Assembly (NCBI GenBank): GCA_002506705.1
Contig: DAYA01000063.1
Location: 1 to 15,611 of the forward strand
Source: Euryarchaeota archaeon UBA550
Lineage (GTDB): Archaea; Thermoplasmatota; Poseidoniia; Poseidoniales; Poseidoniaceae
DNA length: 15,611 bases
Reading direction: 5' to 3'
Under the pieces are notes generated by a model. It worked only from the letters and a program-made list of their open reading frames with translations. It did not search any database and was not told the origin of the DNA. Made by a program: the position numbers and the translations under genes. Positions 1-7,400 of the stretch are shown in pieces. Position 1 is the stretch's first letter. Every line of letters begins with the position of its first letter.

Positions 1-312
1 ATCTTCGAACACCGCTTCGATTACTAAGTCTGTGTCAGAAGCGGTGTTTTCTGTGCCAACGACACCAGTAATGCGCCCTTTGATCTGTTCAACCTGTTCA
101 GGGGAGAAAATTCTCCTCTCTACAGCCTCGGCCAAAAAGTCGGAGATAATGGTCTGACCACGCTCGACCCATTGCGCTTCTCTGTCTACCATCTGAACGT
201 CAAATTCTTCTTGAGCAGTTTTCTGAGCAATACCGGAACCCATGTTTCCGGCACCGATGATTGCCACACTCTGAACAGGTTGCATGTTTTGTCCGAAATC
301 AATCCCCTCCAT
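1..312 (-). CDS. 3-hydroxyacyl-CoA dehydrogenase, NAD-binding N-terminus (partial, cut by left edge)
   Basis: Only the first 104 codons are present; the frame runs open off the left edge. The translation shows a Rossmann start with GAGNMGSG at residues 20-27, an acidic end of the second strand (VDRE, D43) that points to NAD, and VIEAVFED at 97-104. That last motif is typical of 3-hydroxyacyl-CoA dehydrogenases, where it precedes the catalytic region. The family oxidises 3-hydroxyacyl-CoA to 3-ketoacyl-CoA in fatty-acid beta-oxidation. The catalytic His-Glu pair and C-terminal domain lie outside the window, so a fused crotonase domain cannot be judged. ATG at 312 is used. ATG at 285 would place the start six residues before the first strand and is a fair alternative; neither has a clear ribosome site at normal spacing. 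It follows the glycosyltransferase by 25 bases on the same strand, so co-transcription is likely. Confidence 0.88.
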   Translation of the reverse strand, partial: MEGIDFGQNMQPVQSVAIIGAGNMGSGIAQKTAQEEFDVQMVDREAQWVERGQTIISDFLAEAVERRIFSPEQVEQIKGRITGVVGTENTASDTDLVIEAVFED

Positions 313-337
313 GAATAAAACGGTAGGGGGCTTCAAC

Positions 338-1381
338 TCAAAATAACGAGTCATAAGCAGATTTGTGCCTTTCAGCCCATCGTTCAACAGAAAATTCTGC
401 TGCCCTTTTTCTAACAATCGAAGTTTCATCTTTGAGATTGGAAATCGCATCTCTCCAAGCACCCACATCGTTCACTGGAAGAATATGATGCTCAAGTGGA
501 ATTTCATTGTGAGCAGGTGCATCTGCGACCAATGCTACAGTACCGGCTGCATATGCCTCAAGTGGTGGTAATCCAAACCCTTCTGCAATAGAAGGGAACA
601 ATAACGCATCAGCGTGCTGGAGTGCAGCAATCATCTCACTGGATTCTAACCTACCTACCCAATTAAGATTGCAGCCCAAATCTTTTGCAAGTGCGCATAA
701 CTCTTGTTTGGATTGAGGTGAAGACTCGGCTCCAATCTTGTGTAAAGTTACATCTAATTCTGAACAGACTTTAACCGCGAAATCGACACGTTTTCTCGCT
801 TCTTCGCTACCGATTACGAGTAAATTTACGCCATCAACGAACCAATCTGGTCTCTCGGTTACCACTGCATATGCTTCAGTGTCGATGGCGTGAGGAATCC
901 ATACAGTTTCAATTCCAGGAAATCTCATCTCACATTCTTGTTGCGTGTCTTTAGATACACAAATCAGAAGTTTTGCTCTTGAAATCCCTTCACGAATTCT
1001 TGCCAAATCTTTCTTCCTAATTCCAGAGATTTTGGCGTCACCGATTTGGACATCATTTCTCTTTGAAGGGAATAGATGGAACAAATCGTGAATCGTAACC
1101 ACTGTATTCCCAGTTTTTGGAATCAAGCCAGCTTGTTCTTGGTCAGTAACATGTACGATATCTGAGCCTCGGGCCATATTTCTGACAGATTTCGGCCCAC
1201 TGAACCATCTCCTCCACAATCTAGTGAGCGGATTTTTTGAGATTTCATATTCGTGAATTTGACTTAATTCGTAGTCCTTAATCAGACCGGTTTCTAGCCG
1301 ATTTACCAGTGCGGTGTGTGTACTGCCCAAACCAGAATACGGTGACATTGCACCTCCTCTGGCTAGCATTACTTTACGCAA
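338..1381 (-). CDS. GT4-family glycosyltransferase
   Basis: This 347-residue protein has the GT-B fold pattern of family 4 glycosyltransferases. The N-terminal strand KVMLARGG is followed by the glycine loop SGLGST near residues 16-21, with VTIHD near 95-99. The C-terminal half begins around VIGSEEARKR (189-198), and the donor-site EX7E motif is EGFGLPPLE at 267-275. Such enzymes move a sugar from an activated donor to a lipid, glycan or protein; the substrate cannot be read from sequence. The TTG start at 1381 has a GAGGG six bases upstream and preserves the first strand. ATG 1369 and ATG 1348 are alternatives; the latter is preceded by GGAGGTG but would delete the first strand. The gene begins 9 bases after the taw1 stop and precedes the acyl-CoA dehydrogenase, probably in one operon. 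No signal peptide or membrane segment is seen, so it is probably cytosolic. Confidence 0.9.
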   Translation of the reverse strand: MRKVMLARGGAMSPYSGLGSTHTALVNRLETGLIKDYELSQIHEYEISKNPLTRLWRRWFSGPKSVRNMARGSDIVHVTDQEQAGLIPKTGNTVVTIHDLFHLFPSKRNDVQIGDAKISGIRKKDLARIREGISRAKLLICVSKDTQQECEMRFPGIETVWIPHAIDTEAYAVVTERPDWFVDGVNLLVIGSEEARKRVDFAVKVCSELDVTLHKIGAESSPQSKQELCALAKDLGCNLNWVGRLESSEMIAALQHADALLFPSIAEGFGLPPLEAYAAGTVALVADAPAHNEIPLEHHILPVNDVGAWRDAISNLKDETSIVRKRAAEFSVERWAERHKSAYDSLF

Positions 1382-1390
1382 AATGAACCC

Positions 1391-2392
1391 TCACTGTACG
1401 ATTTTTAGATGCTTTATTGATTCTGCAATTCCCAAGTCATCGGGGAAATGCATGGTTGCTTCTGGTATTGGAATTGGAATGATTTCCTTTCCAACTAAAG
1501 CAACTCTGCTTGGAGGTGAGTCATCTAGTAACTTTCTTCCAGTAAGTGGAGCTAATGCGTTTGAAAATTCTAGGATGTCGTCGTGGAATGGCATATTCTC
1601 AGCGGTTAGATTTTCTCTTGAATTCCCTACGTGCACATACCCTTTACATTCAATCCAGTCAGGGTCTGCTCTGTTATCTAGGGCAGCATATTGAGGAATA
1701 TGATCAGGGTTCATGTTCCTACCTTTAATCAGAGTGTGGCGGCACACAATTCTTGTATCTAGACTGGGAAGCAAATCGATTGTTTCCTCAAATTTGTCCC
1801 AAGCGGCTGAATTCCATTTCGGGCGACAGATTTCATCGAATACTTCCTTGTTTGGAGCATCAACCGAAACGTACAACTGCGTAGGCAGCGTATCCAACTT
1901 TTCGATTACTTTCGGCAGAGTCCCATTGGTGACTAGCATCGTAGTCATTCCATGTGAGTGACATAATTCCATGTATTCTGATAATCGATTGTAAAGAGTG
2001 GGCTCGCCGTTTAGTGAAATCGCTACATGTTTCGGATTTTGTGCATCTAAGAATTTCTCTTTAGGCACCTTTGGATTTCCACCGAATCCGGAAATAAGCC
2101 TCCTCTGAGCCTTTACAGATTCATACAACATTTCCAATGGATCTTGGTCTGATAATTCAAGAGTATCCATGTGTGGCTCTCTCCAACAGTAAGAGCATGC
2201 CAGATTGCACTGGTCAACTACTGGCGACATTTGCATGCAATTGTGGCTTGCAATGCCGTAAAACCGCCCTTTGTAGCACTGCCGGTCTCTGAGGAGAGAT
2301 TCCTTTGTCCAGTGACAAACCTTGACTCCGCCATGTTCACCAACGATGTGATAACGTTGCTTTTGCAACTTGGCCTTGAGCAATGGGTCCAT
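1391..2392 (-). CDS. taw1: tRNA 4-demethylwyosine synthase (Taw1/TYW1), radical SAM
   Basis: This 333-residue enzyme condenses pyruvate carbons onto N1-methylguanosine-37 of tRNA-Phe to make the tricyclic imidazopurine core of wyosine bases, a pathway of archaea and eukaryotes. The radical SAM motif CxxxCxxC followed by WREP lies at C62, C66 and C69. Three further cysteines, C26, C39 and C52, bind the second 4Fe-4S cluster. The spacing 13/13/10/4/3 is, from memory, the same as in the characterised Methanocaldococcus enzyme. SLNGEPTLY is the Gly-Glu-rich SAM-binding segment. An in-frame GTG at 2428 would add 12 residues, but ATG 2392 puts the first cysteine at residue 26 as in that homologue, so it is preferred. 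No flavodoxin domain is present, as expected for archaeal forms. It is the first gene of the minus-strand run and divergent from the AlkB-like gene. It is the strongest single marker of archaeal origin here. Confidence 0.95.
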   Translation of the reverse strand: MDPLLKAKLQKQRYHIVGEHGGVKVCHWTKESLLRDRQCYKGRFYGIASHNCMQMSPVVDQCNLACSYCWREPHMDTLELSDQDPLEMLYESVKAQRRLISGFGGNPKVPKEKFLDAQNPKHVAISLNGEPTLYNRLSEYMELCHSHGMTTMLVTNGTLPKVIEKLDTLPTQLYVSVDAPNKEVFDEICRPKWNSAAWDKFEETIDLLPSLDTRIVCRHTLIKGRNMNPDHIPQYAALDNRADPDWIECKGYVHVGNSRENLTAENMPFHDDILEFSNALAPLTGRKLLDDSPPSRVALVGKEIIPIPIPEATMHFPDDLGIAESIKHLKIVQ

Positions 2393-2430
2393 CGTGTGTC
2401 CGACGTGTATTGCTGATTTCAAACCCACGC

Positions 2431-2440
2431 TTATGATGTA
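2431..2440 (+). promoter_or_regulatory. Weak TATA-like element upstream of the AlkB-like gene
   Basis: The sequence TTATGATGTA is centred about 25 bases before ATG 2460, the distance expected between an archaeal TATA box and the start of a leaderless message. It is a poor match to TTTATATA, and it overlaps the alternative ATG starts at 2433 and 2436. The divergent taw1 start at 2392 must share this short region. Confidence 0.3.
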
Positions 2441-2459
2441 TGAGTGCTTGGCATGTTAC

Positions 2460-3458
2460 ATGCAAGAAGCAGAGGAGTCATGGGTCCCCCATCTGCTAGG
2501 TTTCATCTTGCCGATAATTACCATCGCTGGAATTTATCAAGGGGGCTACTGGGCCTTCTCGGGGTTCGTTTACGCACTAGGAATTTGCCCTTTCATCGAC
2601 TATTTCGCTCCCGAAAGGGCTCCGGTTCGAGGAGAGGTTTCAACACGAGCATGGAATGGCCTGTTGTACTCTCATGCCCTTTTCTTCTATGCATGTATAG
2701 CAGTATTGTTGTGGAGAGCAAACTCAGATGGGTTCACCATTCCAGTAATCCTTGGTGGTCTGTCTGTTGGCATAGTTGGTGGAATCTCGGGAATAATCAA
2801 TGCACATGAATCGGGGCATAGAAAGAAAGGATCCCTTATCTGGAGAGTTGCAAGGTTGAACATGTTCATGGTACTGTATTCTCATTTCACTACAGAACAC
2901 AACCATGGTCATCACAGAAACTATGCTACTGAATTAGACCCCGCTTCCTCTCCAGCCGGTAGAGGCCTTTGGACTCAAATCGTGATGACGATTCCAAAGC
3001 AATACAAGTCAGCCTGGAAGACACATTCCGACAAGGGTAAAACCGGGTTGAAGAATCCAATTCTACACAGCACCATTCTTCAGGGCTTCTTTTTAGCAGG
3101 ACTATTCTTACTTTCTTCGGCGGTGTTGTATGCCTTTTTGATTCAGGCTGCGCTTGCGATAATCCTTCTAGAGTATGTCAATTACATGCAGCACTATGGA
3201 TTGAGACGAGAGGTTGGAGAGAGGCATACAGAATACCATTCTTGGGAGCATAGAGGCGTCTGGTCAAGATGGACATTACTCGAACTCCCTCTTCACCCAG
3301 CACACCACTTGAAAGCAAGTACGCCAATGTGGGATTTGCAGGCGTACGAAGATTCTCCGCAGCTACCTAGCGGGTATTACGTCTGCTTTTGGTTAGCAAT
3401 TTTCCCTCCTCTTTGGAAGAGGGTCATGGGCAAGCGAATAGAGCAATTATCTGCTTGA
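2460..3458 (+). CDS. AlkB-like membrane di-iron alkane/fatty-acyl monooxygenase
   Basis: This 332-residue membrane protein carries all the histidine motifs of the alkane 1-monooxygenase (AlkB) branch of membrane di-iron enzymes. These are HESGHR (116-121), EHNHGHH (146-152) followed by the AlkB-type ATxxDPASSP stretch, NYMQHYGL (241-248, the family HYG motif), and HPAHH (279-283). The C-terminal PQLPSGY and PPLW blocks also match AlkB. Third-box residues before the histidines (ELPL) differ from the usual LQRHSxHH. Hydrophobic spans surround the boxes, at about 10-32, 64-86, 93-112 and 207-240. The family hydroxylates terminal carbons of alkanes or related chains with O2 and electrons from rubredoxin; neither rubredoxin nor rubredoxin reductase is adjacent. 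The substrate could also be a fatty acid or aromatic side chain, as in XylM. ATG 2460 is favoured; ATG 2433/2436 would add eight or nine residues. Confidence 0.85.
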   Translation: MQEAEESWVPHLLGFILPIITIAGIYQGGYWAFSGFVYALGICPFIDYFAPERAPVRGEVSTRAWNGLLYSHALFFYACIAVLLWRANSDGFTIPVILGGLSVGIVGGISGIINAHESGHRKKGSLIWRVARLNMFMVLYSHFTTEHNHGHHRNYATELDPASSPAGRGLWTQIVMTIPKQYKSAWKTHSDKGKTGLKNPILHSTILQGFFLAGLFLLSSAVLYAFLIQAALAIILLEYVNYMQHYGLRREVGERHTEYHSWEHRGVWSRWTLLELPLHPAHHLKASTPMWDLQAYEDSPQLPSGYYVCFWLAIFPPLWKRVMGKRIEQLSA

Positions 3459-3476
3459 TTTGCGACCGAAAGATGA

Positions 3477-3494
3477 GGTGTTTCTTGCAACACT
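3477..3494. other. Short inverted repeat after the AlkB-like gene
   Basis: GGTGTT and AACACT can pair around a six-base loop (TCTTGC) just downstream of the AlkB-like stop codon, counting one G-T wobble. No strong T-run follows immediately. It may be a weak terminator or chance. The spacer up to 3559 also holds GTTTAAAC at 3497-3504, a perfect palindrome within a TATA-like stretch that could serve the small ORF downstream. Confidence 0.25.
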
Positions 3495-3559
3495 TAGTTT
3501 AAACATAACACCCAAAACGCATTATAGGGCCGGTTCCAAAAGTAAACTGAGGGAGAAAC

Positions 3560-3682
3560 ATGGACAACGAACTCGAAACCTGGATTGATGATGTCATGGA
3601 AAAGCAGCAATACCGCAACGGTATTTTCTCTAACGGTGGAGTTATCCACTGGCTGAGGAGAATGACTTTCGGCAAAAAGTGA
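3560..3682 (+). CDS. Small ORF, 40 residues, unrecognised
   Basis: A 40-codon frame starts at ATG 3560 with GAGGGAG four bases upstream, one of the best ribosome sites in the window. The product has an acidic N-terminal part (MDNELETWIDDVMEK) and a basic end (WLRRMTFGKK). It lacks cysteines, a signal peptide or a clear membrane span; the middle contains a short GIFSNGGVIHW segment that could be amphipathic. A TATA-like TTTAAACATA at 3498-3507 lies about 55 bases upstream of the start, leaving room for a leader containing the ribosome site. It precedes the ABC transporter block on the same strand, with 77 bases between its stop and the first ATPase start. I do not recognise the family. It could be a real microprotein or a leader peptide; the ribosome site argues for translation. 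Confidence 0.55.
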   Translation: MDNELETWIDDVMEKQQYRNGIFSNGGVIHWLRRMTFGKK

Positions 3683-3699
3683 AGAAATCCTTCGAATTC

Positions 3700-3724
3700 A
3701 TATCAAACAGTAGTTGATATATCA
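3700..3724 (+). promoter_or_regulatory. Probable promoter of the ABC block with overlapping palindromes
   Basis: TGATATATCA at 3715-3724 is a perfect ten-base palindrome and a good archaeal TATA candidate. Transcription would be expected near 3745, just before GTG 3748 and ATG 3760 of the first ATPase. An overlapping inverted repeat, ATATCAA (3700-3706) and TTGATAT (3714-3720) around a seven-base loop, could be a regulator site or an RNA hairpin ending the small-ORF transcript. Assignment rests on position and composition only. Confidence 0.45.
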
Positions 3725-3759
3725 GAACTTTATGATGCTGCTTGATAGTGAGTGGTATC

Positions 3760-4479
3760 ATGCTAACTATAACCGGTCTTACAAAGTCATTTGGTTCTGG
3801 ATCGAACAAACTCCAAGTCCTGAAAGGGGTAGAAATGGAGATTGAAAGGGGCGAGATGGTCGCTTTGATGGGGCCATCGGGCTGCGGTAAATCCACATTG
3901 CTGAATATCATTGGTGGTCTTTTAGCTGGTGATGGCGGTAGCATCACTCTCAACGAGCGAACATACGGACTGAAAGGGCCATCAAGTGTGGTTGACGTTA
4001 GAAGAGAGTTGGTCGGCTGGATCTTCCAAGACTTCCACTTACTCGACAATCTCAGCGCAGTAGACAATGTAGCAATGGCCCTAGAACTGTCAGGAATGTC
4101 TGCTAGCGAAGCAGAGAAGGCTGCGATTAACTCACTTGAAAGGGTCGGACTTGGCGACAGAATGCATCACATTCCTGACCAATTGTCTGGAGGACAACAG
4201 CAAAGAGTTGCAATCGCTAGAGCAATTGCCGGTAATCGCCCAATTCTTCTAGCGGATGAGCCAACTGGAAATTTGGATATTGCAAGCGGCAAGGAAGTGC
4301 TTGCTCTGTTCAAAGAACTGTGTCATGATGAAGAAAAGCCAATTTCAATTCTAATGGTTACTCACGATCCAGACTTAGCATCCAACGCAGATAGAATGCT
4401 TCTACTGAAAGACGGGAAAACCGAAGCATCCGACATACGTTCAGCATGGGGCCTTGACGAGGACGGTGAGGAAGAATGA
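3760..4479 (+). CDS. ABC transporter ATPase, LolD/MacB type (ATPase 1)
   Basis: This is a complete 239-residue nucleotide-binding subunit of the MacB/LolD/FtsE class. Motifs are Walker A GPSGCGKST (38-46), Q-loop glutamine 90 in WIFQDFHLL, signature LSGGQQQR (142-149), Walker B ILLADEPTG (162-170), the D-loop NLD, and switch histidine H202 in MVTHD. It energises the membrane protein encoded next, whose ATG overlaps this stop codon by ATGA, so the two are translationally coupled. The C-terminus is acidic and ends DEDGEEE. ATG 3760 places the first strand (LTITGLTKSF) normally. GTG 3748 is also possible and fits a leaderless transcript from the upstream TATA; TTG 3742 is less likely. It differs clearly in sequence from the second ATPase at 8105, so the two are not a recent duplication. 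Transported substrate unknown. Confidence 0.92.
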   Translation: MLTITGLTKSFGSGSNKLQVLKGVEMEIERGEMVALMGPSGCGKSTLLNIIGGLLAGDGGSITLNERTYGLKGPSSVVDVRRELVGWIFQDFHLLDNLSAVDNVAMALELSGMSASEAEKAAINSLERVGLGDRMHHIPDQLSGGQQQRVAIARAIAGNRPILLADEPTGNLDIASGKEVLALFKELCHDEEKPISILMVTHDPDLASNADRMLLLKDGKTEASDIRSAWGLDEDGEEE

Positions 4480-7400
4480 CCGGTATAGACATCGACCTAG
4501 ATGACTCAGACTTTGACATAAACCGTTCAAAGTTAGCGAAATTACAGAACAAAGTAATGGAATTACCAAGCAGGCTACGTCTAGCAGCACAAGGTGCATG
4601 GAGAGGTAAAGAAAGAGGCCTTGCAGTAATTACTGGTGTCTTCCTTTCGTCCCTGGTAATCACAACCGTTCTTGCGTATGGAGTTGGTCTGTCTCAGTTA
4701 TTCTTTGAAGAATCTTTGAAGTCAGAACCTTTCGATGCAAAAATTGAGTATGGCCGAACACCGGTTGAGAATGCATCTGGCTGGTCAAATAATACAACAG
4801 TAATGAGAGAGGTATGTAATGAATTACTCGAAGATTTCTCAGAATTCAACGATTGCACACTTGTACTCGGGCGGCAAGGAATACACAGCGGAGGTTTCTT
4901 CAATCGGGAATTTGTTGTAGCACAACCCCTTGAGATGCGTGAAATTTCTGCCACTTCAAACCCTTATTGGTCTAACGTGACGTTCACTTATCCAGAAGCA
5001 GATGCAAATGGCCCACCGATCTCTGACATGCGAGCGATTCGTTTCCTAGATAACGGTGCATTCGATGGAGAACTGGCAAAGCGCTTAGGTGAGAACATCA
5101 TTCCTGGACTGGGAGAATGGCCAAGTGCTGAAAATATGACACGGGATAGAGGCATAATCCTGCCATCAACAATCGCTAGCCAAGCCAAAGCTAGTGTCGG
5201 AGACAAATTAGACAGTCTCACATTTGCATATGTTGTAGATGAATCTACTCTAGTTGAAGGCTCGATAACGGACGAGAATTGTGACGGTGAGATTACTCCA
5301 GAAAACAATGAGATGATTTACTGTAGAATGTGGATGACAGTAGAAGATCTCACAGTAGTAGGAATTTACGAGCCTTGGGATTTTGGAAATCCAACTCTTC
5401 CGTTTAACCCGCTTTTCACCACTTTGGAAGTTCTTGAAGAATCACAGCGTGGAACATTGATGTTCTACGACCATATGTATCTCGGAGTAACCATCGATAG
5501 AGGTCAATTACCAACTAGTTCAACTGCTGATGCTGAAGAATGGTTGGAAGACCTTGGTACTAGAGTGCAAGCCCAAAATTACACCGATGAAGGCATAGAC
5601 CTGTACTACACTGACATCGTAAGTGGAACTATCACTTTCCTCAATATCTTCCTTGGGTTAATCCAAATTTTCGATTACATCATCATGATACCAATCGTCT
5701 TCCTTTCTATTGCTGTTTTGATATATGGTCTAGTGCTATCACTTGAGCAACGACGTAGAGAAGTGAGTATCCATCGGGTAATTGGTGCGGATGGAAAGAC
5801 GCTTCAGGGAATGGTATTACTCGAGTTATTCGTCATGGCTTCAGCTGCGTGGTTAATCGGTTACATACTAGCGTTGTTGGCAGTTCCAGTCGTTCTATCA
5901 GCGGTTGGATTTATGGAATTTAGAACCGGAGATTTTGATGTCAACCCCACTTTGGGAATTGGCTCTACGTTGTTTACTGCAATAGCGACTTTAGGTCTAG
6001 CAGTTCTATTCGGTCGCAGTAGAGCGAGGGACTTCATCGAACTCGAAATTGAAGAGGGTGTGAAGAAGACCTCAAAGAAATCAGAACCAAAGCGTTGGTT
6101 ACATTGGACAGCATTCCTCTTCGGAATGCTAGCAGTAATCGACACATGGCTAGAGATGAACGGAAGTGAAGATGGAATTGTCTCGAACTTCTTCATCGAG
6201 GGATTAATTGGAATATTCGGACCATTTGCTCTATGGATTGGTGGAGCTTTACTCCTGGGAAGAATTGGAGCAAAGGGTCCACAAATAATGCAGGTAATAT
6301 TTGGTAGAACACCACTCCTAAAAGACGTAAAGAGAGGCCTCAAAGGTTCTGGCTCCGCTGAATCAGTAAACAGATTAGCTGTAATTATGCTACTTACGTT
6401 ATCTATCGTTACCCTTGCTGCAGTTCAAGGATACACTGGGACTATTGTTGACGAGAAGACAGTAGATGCCACGGTGGGCTCGGACTTACAGATTCAGATG
6501 GAGGCCAACGCAAATGAATCAGAAATTATCAGCATAATCAAAGAATATGCTGACACAGGCGTAACTCCACTAGCAACTAGTGTGCCACAACTCGCTTTGA
6601 GCGATGAACTGGGAGGAGAAAGTCTGCAAACATATGTCCTTCTAGAAAGCAGTGACGGTGTTCTGAAATGGAGCGAACAAGCACTTCCAGGTGAAGATAT
6701 TTCAGAGGCATTAGACGCTTATCAGAGTGGTGGATTCTCAGCAGGGGTCGATGCAGCATATTCACTAGACCTACCGGGTTCAGAAAGAGGAGGCGATGAG
6801 AATCGCCTGGATGATGAGTTACTCGAAAGCTCCGATGAAAAGTCGAGAGACGTAACACTGGTTTGGGAGAAACTGGAGTTTAATTTCAGTTCAGGGGGCA
6901 CTGACCAGCCTGACCCATTCGCCCTATACGTTGCATACTCAGAATTGATGGATGGAGACTGGTCTGGATTGAACATCCAGAATCAAGATTTGAATGAGAG
7001 AAACCTCGGTCGTGTTGATTTGTCTGACACGAACCTCTCAGGTTCAGATTTGACCAACGTAAACCTCAGCGAATCACTCTTGTTTGGCACTGATTTGTCA
7101 GGTGCAGATTTAACAGGAGCAAACCTAGAAAATACCATTATTGTCGATTTCAATGATGATGGAATTTTCATGGAAAACGTAGACTTAACCAATGCTAACC
7201 TAAACGGTCTGTTTGGATTGGCAGACCTGTCTAAGGCAGTACTGTCCAATACAACGTGCCCAGATGGCTCAAACAGCGATGATACTTCTTGTGTTAACGG
7301 TGTATCCCCAACCCCTCCTCCGTTAGCAGCACCTCTGTTCCTTGCAGATACATCGGTGACATTGGAAATCACCAAGTATAGCACCGAAATGTACTACATG

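Noticed and set aside
1346..1381. Shorter glycosyltransferase from ATG 1348 behind GGAGGTG
   Set aside because: It would remove the first beta strand of the GT-B fold; TTG 1381 also has a ribosome-like GAGGG at good spacing. It is not fully excluded.
3477..3494. Intrinsic terminator after the AlkB-like gene
   Set aside because: The stem is short and no U-rich tract follows at once, so it is listed only as an inverted repeat.
5861..6343. Minus-strand open frame opposite permease spans
   Set aside because: Shadow of the real coding strand; the plus-strand protein has clear FtsX features across this region.
6983..7384. Long open frame on the minus strand opposite the pentapeptide region
   Set aside because: Its regular Lys-Ser pattern is the antisense of the leucine-rich pentapeptide codons; it has no ribosome site or family character.
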